Source: Saccharum officinarum (taxonomy: Eukaryota; Streptophyta; Magnoliopsida; Poales; Poaceae). From it: DNA of 64,000 bases. The DNA lies in the NCBI GenBank assembly GCA_020631735.1, contig CM036191.1, positions 43,597,309 to 43,661,308 of the forward strand, written 5' to 3'. Positions 44,366 to 55,746 of this stretch are shown in pieces; position 1 is the stretch's first letter; the number at the start of each line of letters is the position of its first letter. Position numbers and translations under genes: made by a program. Under the pieces are notes generated by a model. It saw nothing but the letters and a program-made list of their open reading frames with translations. It ran no database searches and had not been told where the DNA came from.

Positions 44366-44455
44366 GTAATGTGTATTGGAGAGCGTAATGTGTATTGGAG
44401 AGCGTAATGTGTATTGGAAATTTTTATAGAGTACGTAATGTGTATTGGAGAGCGT
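44366..44455 (+). repeat. Short tandem repeat, four copies of a 19-bp unit
   Basis: GTAATGTGTATTGGAGAGC occurs three times in nearly unbroken series and once more after a 20-bp spacer. Copy B of the duplication has a single diverged unit near 56606, so the expansion is specific to copy A. Confidence 0.75.
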
Positions 44456-44745
44456 GGCCTGATTGCGCATGAATTCACGATCTTGCTCAGCGGTCAGGAA
44501 CGCTAGCGGACGGCGTACGATGTTGCTGAGCGTAGACTCATCAACATCGTGGACCGCGCGTCTCCTTGACGAACGGCGTGTGCCACGAACCGCCCATCGC
44601 GGTGGCCGGGAACTCCCACGAAGGAGCTGGACCGCGCGTCCACATACCCCACCACGAACTGTGGCCGCGGCGCAGCCTAGTACTTCCACCGCTAGAGCCA
44701 GAGTAGGCATGGATCTGCAGCTCCGTTATGAACCACGGCTCCGGC

Positions 44746-45395
44746 GCGTCTTTTTTATTTTTTAGCCCTTTTTTCGAAAGATTTTCTCAAATACGCCCCT
44801 GACGGAAAGATTTCAGAAAATGGACCCAGAGCTTGGCGCCATCCACGCTGGCGCCAAGATAACACAGCTTGGCGCCGTTAACGTTGGCGCCAAGCCCCAT
44901 GCCACTTGGCGCACGACGTTGAGCTGGCGCTGACATGGCAGCACCTTGGCGCCGTCACCATTGGCGCCAAGCTTGGCGCCATCGTCATTGGCGCCAAACC
45001 TGGGATTTTTGCTATCCCATGTTAGTTGGTATTCTAACATATTCAGGCCGTAGCAAAAATCCTGACTACCTAATTTTACCGTGAGATGGACATACAAAGC
45101 TCTAAATTAACATGACTTGGACCCTAATTTTTCTATGAGATTTGGCGCCAATTACGATGGCGCCAAGCTTGGCGCCAATGGTGACGACGCCAAGGTGCTG
45201 CCACGTCAGCGCCAGCTCGGCGTCGTCGGCCAAGTGGCATGGGGGCTTGGCGCCAACATCAACGGCGTCAAGCTGTGTTACCTTGGCGCCAGCGTGGATG
45301 GCGCCAAGCCCTGGGTCTATTTTCTGAAATATTTCCGTCAGGGGCGTATTTGAGAAAATCTTTCGAAAAAAGGGCTAAAAAAGAAAAAAGACGGC
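44746..45395 (+). mobile_element. 650-bp fold-back (Mutator-type) element packed with GGCGCC palindromes
   Basis: The arms are near-perfect inverted repeats of at least 80 bp: TTTTAGCCCTTTTTTCGAAA on the left and its inverse on the right. The 9-mer GGCTCCGGC flanks both sides (44737-44745, 45396-45404), the target size of Mutator-like elements. Inside, TTGGCGCCA-type palindromes occur a dozen or so times, in both arms. No protein is encoded; the 78-residue frame with repeated GAK/GAN is a reflection of the repeat. It is absent from copy B. Confidence 0.85.
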
Positions 45396-46076
45396 GGCTC
45401 CGGCATGTCCTCCTCCTGCTCATCAACGTTCATCGCATCCTCGGCGATGCCATGAATTCCAGCGGCTTATTATTAACACAACGCATCATAATTTGTTGCA
45501 ATATTTACACATACTTGCAACCACAATTTATCGTGGCCCTAACACCTACCTCTCCCAACGGAGTTTATGACTAACATGTACAACCCAGTAGTTTAGATGT
45601 ATTAAGTGCCATGTATCGCAACAACTTATAGTCCATGTTGCAATAGAGCCTCCTATTGCGATTACATTTGTGACGCTGTGAATACAAGTGGTTGGATTAG
45701 GATAAAACTTTTGTAGTGATTGAACAATTTGTGTTAAAGAAAAGATCGCAAGTGTAAATGCAATTTTCATTGGACTTGCTAAATAAGATAAAAAAGCTTC
45801 ACTGATTTTGACACATACATGTATTGGAACTTTACAAAAATCAAATGTACACAGCTGTCTTGACAAAAGGTTGACTAGATATCTGATGCCATATAAAAAT
45901 AATATTGTAAATTGTGTGTATACAAAGCTCCACAACAATATGCAGGAGGAGAACCTAGTATACTAACACAATATTAAATGATTTATTGGCCTGCTTATTT
46001 ATAGCCTCAATATTCTCTCTTACAAAATTATATAGTGGTCAACAAGTTTCACTCAATGCAAGAGCAGATGTGCTGA

Positions 46077-46445
46077 TTACTCAAAACGGATATTAGTGTT
46101 GATAACTGAGCCAGGCTTCAATCCAGCAGGGAAAATTTCATCCTTGTTGCGGTAGCCACCACCCTTCACAGCAAAGCGGACGGAGAGGGGCGCCTTGAGC
46201 GGTGCCTTGCTGTCGAGTGTAAAGGTCATGGCTGGTGACTCCTTCATGTCGTCCAAAAATTCCGCGGCGCCCTTTTCTCTGATCGCCAGCTCATGGATGG
46301 GGAGGTTGGCGACAAGGACTAGGTGGGTGTACGTGGAGGTAGTGCCCTTGCCGACCGTCAAGGTTACTGTGTTGCCGCACAATCCAACAGCAAACAATGC
46401 TGCCAGCGCCGCCATGGCGAGCAGGAAGGAGGACGAGGAGGCCAT
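46077..46445 (-). CDS. Group 2/3 pollen-allergen-like secreted protein (copy A)
   Basis: An intronless frame of 122 residues from ATG 46445 to TAA 46077. Residues 1-23 form a signal peptide (FLLAMAALAALFAVGLC). The mature part, about 98 residues, aligns by eye to the grass group 2/3 pollen allergen family. That family is a stand-alone form of the expansin C-terminal (CBM63-like) beta-sandwich: VTLTVGKG near its start, then ELAIREKG, TFTLDSKAPLKAP and VRFAVKGGGYRN. Family members are secreted wall-associated proteins abundant in pollen; the exact biochemical role is not settled. The frame ends NTNIRFE. A near-identical copy lies at 57338-57703. Confidence 0.88.
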   Translation of the reverse strand: MASSSSFLLAMAALAALFAVGLCGNTVTLTVGKGTTSTYTHLVLVANLPIHELAIREKGAAEFLDDMKESPAMTFTLDSKAPLKAPLSVRFAVKGGGYRNKDEIFPAGLKPGSVINTNIRFE

Positions 46446-46558
46446 TGGTGACCTAACAACTTAGTAGGAGTAACTTACCTTATTTCTTGATCGATCGAGA
46501 GGGCGGGAGGGAGGGATATGTGTGGTGATTGTTGTTGCGGGTTGCAGCAGCTGGCTGT

Positions 46559-46567
46559 GTATTTATG
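46559..46567 (-). promoter_or_regulatory. TATA-like box of allergen-like gene A
   Basis: The minus strand reads CATAAATAC about 115 bp upstream of the ATG. The leader would be about 80 nt. Confidence 0.55.
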
Positions 46568-47885
46568 GGCGGCCTAGGCAAGAAAATTAGGCATGGACGT
46601 ACGACATGCCACCAAGATCTCTGGCCGGCTTGTTTGTTGATGAACACTTGTTCAATTGCCACAAATAGATCCGTGCTAAGTAGTCCAGGTTGTCTTGCTT
46701 TCAGGCAGAAGAAGCGCAGGACATGCTGACCTCTCATAAAGCATGGGCCATGCCACCCTTATCTTTTGTCTAGTACTATTTTGAGTAAAATACAGCAAAA
46801 GTCACACCGTGACCTACTTAAACAAATTTAGTACACCACCATTATTAGTCTAATCTACTGTAAGAATTATGGACCAAACCATGAGCAACAGATATGGCCA
46901 CGTAACCAGTTAATCCACTAACCGTTGGATCTAGTAAAAGCATGATATGGACCAGGGTTGTAGGAAGGCCCCTGGAGTCACTATCCATGATATCCATCAA
47001 CTCAGCTAAACCGCAGGATCAAGTTGTAGAGGTACATGCCACGAAACCAGCCGTCTAGTAGTTGCATAGGATAATAATTCCAAGATGTGAGTTGAGCTGT
47101 CTTTAGTGAGGTCATGATAGTTGTTTAACACCCTTAGAACGAAATGCACCTAGTAAGATGAACATGTACAACGAGTATCCAAAATAGGGTTAAATACAAG
47201 TGGTGCCGGCTTCTCTTGATGTCCGGGTGATTTCGAGGGATCATGACGCTATTGCTCGTATATACTACATTTGGTGCAGCGCCACCATGATTGTAGGACT
47301 CCATATAATAAGGTTCAAACATATAACATTTTAAAAATAAATGATTATCGTAACAGCCGTGTGAAAGCTGCGTCCCTTGAATGTGATTTTTCTGCTCGAT
47401 GAGGGTACAAGTGAAAGACTATCGATATGCATATTATAGGAATATCCCTTGAGAATTTACGTGTATATTTGTGCGGAATGCAGATTATTCACTACTGCGT
47501 AGAACGTTTCTTGAGATGGCGAGGAAGCCTCTATATAAGTGGCTACAAATTTGATTTCCAGTGACGGCTCAGAATCCATACACCCTTAGAAATACAATCG
47601 CAGATATCACAAATCTCACAAAAGAAAAACAAGCATCATTTTTCGTGAATCTGAAAAGCCCCGCCAGCCAGTCACAAGTCACAAAGACCGTTGTTGTGGG
47701 GGCTAAAACCCCCACGACTTGTGACTAATGGGCATATATATACATTCCCCTCATATTTACATTTCTGTAATTTAAAATGAAAATTTGGAACCCTAAACAA
47801 ATTGAAATGAAAAATCTTTTTGCTGGAAAGTAATATATACAATTTTGTTTTGGTGGTTTCTCCATCTGAGATCATTTGAAAATTT

Positions 47886-49285
47886 TGAATTTCAAATGTG
47901 AGGAATTGACAATTTTGTTTTGCTGGAGCATGCCCCGGCAGTGTGGCTCACAACCAGCAGTGGTCTGCATCTGGCTCGCTCGCCCCGTGCCCTGGCGGTG
48001 GCTCGCAGCTCACAGCGCTGGACGCAGTAGCTCATGCCCAGCAGCGGTGGTGCCTGTGCTCGCCCCGTCGGCAGAAGCAGCTCGCGCCCCGGCAGTGGCC
48101 CCTCACAGCTCCATGCCCCGACAGCCGCACCCGCAACCGCAGCTTCCTCGGCATCAGCATCGGCATCCGCCGCAGATCCGCGGTGGCCACATCCACATCC
48201 ATAGCTTCTCCGGAGTCCGCATCGTGCACCCCCGACTTCTGTGTACTAGGAAGCCACACCCCCGGCGGTTCACATGCACGCCCCGGTTCACGTGCACGCC
48301 CCGATGTCCTGGTCCCTCAAGCCGACGGCGGCGCCGGTGGCCACGGCCCCGGTGGGCCACGCCCCGGTGAGCTGCGGCACTCGCTCTCTCTCTTTGGGCA
48401 AAAGCAGTATTTTGGACAGGTTGGACCCCACAAGTGCAGTTGAAGCTGGAATAAGCTACTTTTTTCAGCTGCACCACAACTCATCCATTTGTGAGGGGAG
48501 AAAAATAACTTCACTCATGAAGTTTCTGAAAAAGGGTGTTGGACGAAAAAAATAAAAATAGCTCACAATAGCTCATGAAGTTGTGGGTGAAGCTGTGCCA
48601 AACAGGCCAGTTTATCAGATTCTCATGGACAAAAGGACAAAGCGAATTTCTCCACCATAACAACACGCAAGTTTTATAGCTCAGGAACAAAAAGAACAAC
48701 ACACGGGAAGAGTGTCATCAATGCCATAAGAAGTTTCCCTGTGGAACTTTATTTGCCTTATAATTGACGTATACTTTGTCTAGAGCAGGAGTAGACCAAA
48801 TAAGGGTGCACTTGTGTAGATGTCAAAAACAAATGAAATTGCTGAGCCGGACTCCACTGACCTCTTGGGCATGTAGTATTAGGGTACATATTTTAAAGTT
48901 AAATTATTGTGCTAATAATAAGAGACACTGATGAGGAGTGCAGTTTGTACAATATCAACATGCTAAGAGGAGATACACATATTCTGGCAGCGGTGTTGGA
49001 CGAAACCAATATACGAGCATTGAATCTCTAGTAGTTGTGTAGTTGTCTAGTATGTATACATGGAACATCCACTGATCCCTCAGCAGAACTAGCATTGACT
49101 CTGCAGGACGCATGTCGCCTTTCCCAATGCCATCACTCCTGCGCAGGCCGATGGTCTAGTTCCTGCGTGATTCAACTGCTGCGAGGGCCTTCAATTCGCA
49201 CGGAGCAGCTCTTTGTAGAAGAAGTAGTCATCGTAGCGGAAGCGGTCGTTCTGGCAGTCATGGCCGTTGGACGTTGATTGGCTCA
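47886..49285. other. Intergenic DNA with a GC-rich block
   Basis: The 47930-48400 block is rich in GCCCCG words and holds frames of up to 166 residues on overlapping phases without domains. The stretch around 48400-48610 ends GCTGTGCCAAACAGGCC, a style common at ends of hAT-like MITEs. No gene was recognised. Confidence 0.4.
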
Positions 49286-49288
49286 AGA

Positions 49289-50731
49289 CACTAGTAGAGA
49301 ACAGACCTTTCCTTTCGGCATCATTTTCGGGGTTACTTCTGGTATTTTTTGGACCCGAAAGTAAAGAGACAATTAATCCCGGTTGTAGCCACCAACCGGG
49401 ACTAAAGTCCCACGTCTAACGGATACTGCGTCATGCGACCGGGAGTAAAGGTCAACTTTTACTCCCGGCTGGAGCCTCCAACCGGGAGTAAGGTTTACTC
49501 CTGGTTGGAGCCTCCAGCCGGGAGTAAAAGTTGACCTTTACTCCCCGGTTGGTGTATCCAACCGGGAGTAAATGTTTCTGTATATATACTTAGCACTGTG
49601 CCTTCCTCTCTTGCCAGAGCCATTTGGAGTTCTGTTCTTCATCATTGCTTCATCCATTGTTGTGTTTTTGCTCAAACGAGCAAGCTAGTTATCACAAGAA
49701 CGATTTCTTCGACTCCTCCATCAATTCTTGTGTTGAAAAGGTCGCCATCTTCTTTCTCCTTTCATCTTCATCCTCCATTTCATAGTTTAGATATTTAAAG
49801 AATTTTATTTTTTCATTTAATTTCTTTTATTTAGTAAATGAGGAATATACAATAGTTTAATTACAAAAATTAAACTGTTTTGAGGCTTCCATAAATTAAT
49901 CAGTTATCATGCATGCATGTTATGTAATTAATATAACTAATTATATGCTTAAAATTTTAATATATACTTATATTGTGTACTACATATGAGCCGGAATTGG
50001 ATGTACAACACTGATCGGCGCTCCCAAGAGTTCATTGATGGAGTGCATTATTTCTTAAGTGTGGCCGAGGCAAACAAGCGAGACGGTTTTATGTGCTGCC
50101 CATGTGCCCTATGTGGGAATTTGAAGGAATATGCCTCCTCAAGGAATATTCATTCACACTTGTTTAAGTCGGGTTTCATGCCAAACTATATTTATTGGAC
50201 AAGCACAAGAAAAGCGGTGTTATAATGGAAGAAGGTGAAGAAGAACAATTAGACGACGACGTTATTGCTGAATATGCTGGTGTCTTAAATGATACCGCAA
50301 TGGGGGAAGCTGAAAAGGAGGTACAGGAGGTAGCAGCAGGAGATGAGCCTGCTGATGATCTTGGTCAGGCTATTCGTGATGCATAGAGCGAATGCAAGAA
50401 GGAAAAGGAAAAGAAAAAGTTCGAGCGCATGCTAGAGGACCACAAGAAGTTGTTATACCCGACTTGTGATGCAGGGCAGAAAAAGTTGGGTACCACACTG
50501 GAATTGCTGCAGTGGAAGGCGAAGAATGGTGTGTCTGACAAGGCCTTCAACGAGCTATTGACTATCCAAAAGAAGATACTTCCGAAGGACAATAAATTGC
50601 CCACCACTACATACGAAGCAAAACAGCATGTCTGTCCTTTGGGATTAGAAATCAAAAAGATACATGCATATCCAAATAATTGTTTCCTCTACTATGGCGA
50701 GGAGAACGAGAAGTTGGATGAAAAGGCGTAG
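49289..50731 (+). mobile_element. CACTA (En/Spm) transposon, left end and transposase start
   Basis: It begins CACTAGTAGAGAACAGACC. The next 290 bp hold sub-terminal repeats of ACCGGGAGTAAA and its inverse TTTACTCCCGG in both directions, as expected for CACTA termini. A transposase N-terminus follows. The element breaks off at about 50731, and a matching right end (...CTACTAGTG) is not present in the window. Confidence 0.85.
49986..50731 (+). pseudogene. TNP2-type CACTA transposase, N-terminal fragment
   Basis: The frame from ATG 49986 (MSRNWMYNTDRRSQEFIDGV) has the transposase-associated domain with the CCPCALCGN cysteine motif and SHLFKSGFMPNYIYW. Near 50195-50200 it shifts frame and continues as KSGVIMEEGEEEQLDDD and later GDEPADDLGQAI. 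A TAG stop (50384-50386) follows, and the sense continues through KLLYPTCDAGQKKLGTTLEL to HAYPNNCFLYYGEENEKLDE before truncation. The catalytic transposase core is missing, so it is inactive. Confidence 0.85.
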
Positions 50732-53700
50732 CCCAACAGATGGCGAGTTCGAATCATGAAACACCAGCCGAGAAAAGCGACGTATAGGCTCCAGAAGCCA
50801 AACCGATCTGCTCTCGCGCGCTGGGAATTTCGCTGAGTTCAACTTCGAATCGTGAGATCGACAAGGAAAGGCCAGTGACATCAATAGCTCGGACACGTAT
50901 CCAATCACGCCTCAAACAAAACAGGAAGCAAGGAAGCATATACATGGTGTACAGGACCATATACGTGGTGTACAGGACCATGCAGGATAGTCAGATTGAA
51001 TCAATGCATGCATACACACGCGCGTGCATGCGTGCCTGCATCATGCATGCGCGGATGGATATCTTCGCAACCTAACTCCAACGACGCCTCCAATCTACGC
51101 GTGACGGCGATAATTCTCAAAGCTAAATCAATTCCATACTTTCATACGTATGTAGATTTATTTGTCTTTATTACTTTACTGTTTATGGCAGCCGTGATGA
51201 CCCTCGTCGTCGCCCTACAACGGCAACACGGCGGCAGCACGTACCTACGACATGGAGCATATGACTCCAACCACACTGAGAATTTCCAAATCGGGCTCCT
51301 ACTGATTAAGCATCCTGTATGCAACAAGGCAAGATGGCACCAATCGCTCAGGTGCTGGAGCAGCGTTTGATAAGTGCGTCAGCACGCAACAACATCTTGG
51401 CGGATGATGGATCGACGTGCACATCAGTGCCAGCTACACGACGCTGACTCCAGCCTCTGAGTCCGACCTCGACCTGCAGCAGTCCAGCCCCAGCCGACTC
51501 CGTCCTGTCAAGTTGGACTCCGATTCCAGCGAGCCGTCCGAGCTGCCCGAGCCATCAAGCGAGCATCCATCAAGTGGTATAAGGATGACATCGCTCGGAC
51601 TACCCGCTTCGGCCCCTACCGTGTCACAATGATGATCGCCGCGAAGAACGGCACTATGACTACCACGACCGGCGCCATGGCGACAAGTCGGAAAGCTCGA
51701 GGGCCAGACAATTTCGTCACCGCCGATCAAACATTCTGTCTAAAGATAAGTATCCTTTGTATTTAATACGGTTTTTGCAACGGCATTTCTTTAATTATCA
51801 TTTCTCCGGTCATTCTCCATATTTAATATGCTTGAGAAGTTCCATGATTATTCTCCAAACAATCTTTCTCCGCGTATACTATCTTAAAGATGACACAGGC
51901 CCTCGACTTAACAAACACCCGAACAGTCTATGTTGATGCTCGGACGCTTCCAGAAACAGCCCGGTTTCTCCTTGCACGTGAACGAGTATCTTTCCTCTAT
52001 GTCATGGGTGGCCAGCAGCGGCTCTTAGGTGACCGCCTGATCTTCCAACACGTGCAAGGGTCTAGCGCTGCTAGCTAAAGCTGGGGACTCAGCTACACAC
52101 TACTGATCGGAAGGTTTATATCACACATAAACATGAATTCGCCATATCCCGAGCGGTCCATGTTGATGCTAGGACGCCTCCAAAAACGGCCCTGTCTCCG
52201 GTTTCTCCCTGCACGTGAACAAGTATCTGCACTCTGCGTCATGGGTGGCTGGCAGCGGCTCTTTTGTGACTACCTGATCCTCTCACACGTGCATGAGCTC
52301 GGCGCTCTACGTTATGGACATCAAGCTAGCCAAAGCTGGGGACTCAGCTATACACTGCTGCGTCGGAAGGTTTATATTACATATAAACACTGCCATCGCG
52401 AGTCCGTCTCGCAGCCAAGCATAAAGTTTTTCCTACACTACTGGGCACTACCTTGCGTGCCCCTGGCTACAGAACTCGACGTCCTTGGCCAATCTCTTCG
52501 CTGGTCCCCCCGCCTCGTCCTCTAGCGTCGTGATCTGCTGGTTGCTGGTCCCCTGCGCACGCCCGCTTGTCACCCGTTTGAGATCAATCGAAGGGTAGTG
52601 TGACCGTGCCTGCGCGAGCACATGAACAATGGCCCCATGAGCGACATTGTGCGTGAACTCTCTGAAGTCCGACCACGCATCATGGCAGCAATCCACAATG
52701 GACCTGCCAGCTGACGTCAAACTTCTGTTTGCGGTAGCCCAATGTTGCCCGGCACGGGACCTGTTCCCATCGACATCGCCTCTATTTCGCTTTTCCGAGC
52801 TCTGATCTTCTCGGTAAAAGCCTAGAACTGGACCTACACCTGGTGTCGCTACTCTGCAAACAACACAGCCGTATATGCTAAGCATGTTCAAGTTAAAATA
52901 GCGTGAAAAGCGCCCACATTAAAGATCTTCAGTGGCCCTCTCGGCCCTCTCCACTGCATTGCCTTTCGCCTCAAGAAGCTGGCCGATGGCCGCCTGTGAA
53001 AGGCCGAGCTCCATCTCCAGCGCTACACACCACCACCGACATTTAGGCGTGCCTCTGCAAATTCTCCACGCGTAATATCTTAATGATATTCTCCACCGGC
53101 TCCACCGACTCCGCCAACCTCGTCGCCATCCACAGCGGCACTCGGCTTGTTGGTCCCGTCGACGGCGCTGACCTCAACACAGCATCGACGCTGAAATTTC
53201 CTGGAATTTCCAAATGAGAGTTCAACATCCAAGTTGATCTGGAAGCAAGCAAGACCAAGGTGTATATGGACACGCTAGGGGCTTTGGCTTCGACGCTGCT
53301 TAACTCCGCTAAGACAAGAATCCGACGTCTACACAACCGATCCAATCCGGCTCATGATTGCCAGGCATGCAAGCGATCAGGAGTTGCATGTATTCATGCA
53401 TATACATTGCATGTACTCAGCGCCAAGGAAAACAAGTAAGAGGAACACATGATCCACGTGACCACGCAAGCAAGCACACCAAGGCCATGTCTGACCTACA
53501 CCGCCATGCAAAACTAGCATTGGCGTACGTCGTCACACGAGCAAAGAAGATCTCGGACTGCGCCTCGCCCTGGCTGAACACGCCCGAGGGCTTCGCCTCC
53601 CCACACGGGTCGACTCCGTCAGGCTCCCACTATGTCTGTTCGACTACGACTCCGTGCATATGTCAAAAACAACCTAATGCATCCGTCCAATGCCGCCTGC

Positions 53701-54634
53701 GACGAATCTATTCGAGCAAGCAGATATACAAGCTAATTATGGAATTCACGGCTCAGTGCCACGCACTGTACAGCCACGCCTCCGTTATGTCGCCACGGCT
53801 CAGTGCCACGCACTGTACAGCCTCGTCTCCGTGTTATCGCCACGGCTCAGTGCCACGCACTGTACAGCCTTGTCTCCATACTTTCGGCACTGTTCCTACA
53901 TTTCTTCAGATTTCTCCACTTGGTAGCGTTACTGGCCCTACGCTACGCTAGGGACTGACCCTGCACTACGTTGGGGACTGCTTTCTTCGCCCGATTCATT
54001 AAGTTCTTGACCCAGGCACCACATGACCAAGTCATCTACTCCCAGGCTCAGGGACTAAGTGCACACACTTTACCTTTGCGGTGAATATGCTATTTTTTGC
54101 TCTTGGCCACGCTCGGGGACTGGCTGCTTGCTCGGCCCGTCATTCAGGCTCTCAATTTCTTGACCCTAACACCACATGACTATGTCACCTTGGCACGGGG
54201 GCTAAGTGGGCACACTTCACCTCGTGGTGAATGTGCTTACTTATGGATTCAATCTTCACAAGGCAATGGCTTAAGTTCTTCTGCGCCGACTAAGCCAAGG
54301 ACGCCAAGCATCCAGCATCGATGCCCGGAATCTAAGTGGGCACACTTCCCCCAAGATGGAGACTTCAAAATTTTTTACTTGAGCCCCTTACATCCTTCTG
54401 ACAAACCTCGACTTCGTGCAAGTCTGAGCTTGGCTCCCAGTCTAACAGCTCGGACACTTGCTCCAATAGCTCGTTGGCTCGGACGCTCGGTCAACTGCTC
54501 GGACATTTTCTTCAACAGCTCGGCTCTCAGTCAAGACTGGTCGAAGCTTGATCTTGACGACTTGCAGCATGTTGATTAGCTGGGACAAGCTCAGAACGGT
54601 GTTCTCTAAGGATAAAAGGCGCCCGGGGACTAGC
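50732..54634 (+). mobile_element. 3' internal (mostly non-coding) part of a gypsy-like LTR element
   Basis: There is no intact pol. The sequence has near-duplicate blocks: one pair at about 51900-52090 and 52140-52380, both ending in AAAGCTGGGGACTCAGCTA; another at about 53970-54090 and 54110-54240, with TTCTTGACCC, ACCACATGAC and GGGACTAAGT. Such blocks are usual in long 3' regions of large grass Ty3-gypsy elements that precede the LTR. It lies between two CACTA ends, so it is probably nested. Confidence 0.55.
53748..53880 (+). repeat. Three-copy minisatellite (about 50 bp)
   Basis: GGCTCAGTGCCACGCACTGT followed by ACAGCC occurs at about 53752, 53799 and 53846. It lies inside the gypsy internal region. 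Confidence 0.85.
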
Positions 54635-55043
54635 TGTGGGGGTATGACCCTCCGATACCCACAAGACAATACATGGGCCGCATTATCAGAGGTGGCCCAG
54701 CCCACGAGATCAAGGCGTGCGGTGCACGTCAGCGTGCACGGCAAGGTTACAAGAGGATATGATTTATTAGATAGTGTACCAAATAGGATACTTTCTTTAG
54801 AACCCTACCCCTTCAGAGTATATAAGGAGGGGCAGGGTCCCCCTAGCAGATAGTCTCATACAGATCCCCGGATTAATCAATACAATCTAACAAAGACACA
54901 GGACGTAGGATATTACGCCACGAGAGCGGCCCTGCCTGAATCGCATTCTGTGTCACATCTAGATGGTCTCACATGCTCCTTGCCGATTTATCTACTGCCG
55001 GGCGTATACCCCTCGGTAGATTGCTGACTAGATTTCGTCAACA
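54635..55043 (+). repeat. Gypsy-like 3' LTR
   Basis: It starts TGTGGGGGTATGACCC just after a purine-rich AAAGGCGCCCGGGGAC tract. A TATA box TATATAAGG lies at 54819. The likely end is ...TTTCGTCAACA. The exact right border is uncertain. No 5' LTR is seen in the window. Confidence 0.65.
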
Positions 55044-55289
55044 GCCAGTAGATGCGCCACTGGTGGGCATCGCGAGATGGTGGACGGTGGTGGTGTCTGG
55101 TGTGTGTGCACGGGAGTCTGAGCGAGGTAGCACGGGGACTGATGGATGGGACGCACGACTGTGTACCGCACCCACGCAGCGGCGACGTGGGTGCCGGCGG
55201 TGCGTGGTGTCCGCCCAACGCCCGGCGGCGGCGACGAGACGAGCACTAAAATAATTCCCCAGCCAAAGCCTAGCCAAGTTATTAAAAAA
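55044..55289. other. GC-rich spacer between LTR and CACTA end
   Basis: Nothing recognised. Confidence 0.3.
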
Positions 55290-55746
55290 TTAATTCTCCG
55301 GGCAGGAAGTTAGTGAGGCGGCTCAACTGGAAGAGTCACTGATAAGTCTACATATCAGTGATGTGTCTACTCAAAACGCGTCACTATTATTACCAGTGAC
55401 ACGTTTTCTTGAGAAGAGTCACTAATATGTCTCCATGTCAGTGACGCGCCTAGGAAAAACACGTCACTTCAGTCATTAGTGACGCGTTTTCTTGAGAAGA
55501 GTCACTGATGTGTCTCTATAGCAGTGACGCTCCTAGGGAAACACGTCACTTATATTATCAGTGACGCGTTTTCTTGGGAAGAGTCACTGATACCTTGTCA
55601 TTAGTGACGTGTCTTGTTTCTGGGACATGGTTAGCAACTAGTTAGCGACGCGTGTCGTTTACCCGCATCACTATGTATTATTAGTGACGTGCCTGAATTC
55701 TGAGTCACTAATTGAGGTGTCTCCTTTGTGCTGTTTTGGCATAGTG
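55290..55746 (+). mobile_element. CACTA transposon right end (different family)
   Basis: It ends ...TTTTGGCATAGTG, which inverted is CACTATGCCAAAA, the standard grass CACTA terminus. The preceding 440 bp hold many sub-terminal repeats of GTGACGCG, GAGTCACTAAT and ACACGTCACT. These differ from the left end at 49289, so the two termini belong to different families. The matching left end is not seen. Confidence 0.82.

Larger units (their letters stand above)
43502..47885. repeat. Segmental duplication, copy A
   Basis: It is collinear with 55800-59165, from GTGCATCCTCCTCTCTTGCC to TTTGGTGGTTTCTCCATCT. It carries one allergen-like gene and its flanks. Differences include the GGCGCC fold-back element and surrounding DNA in copy A (about 44390-45660), which copy B replaces with about 300 bp. 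A small fold-back unit (AGGGATTGAGGTGGAA, 43860-43920) is shared. Confidence 0.9.

Noticed and set aside
47930..48440. 166-residue GC-rich frame
   Set aside because: Three overlapping phases are equally open, with no domain and no splice or promoter support.
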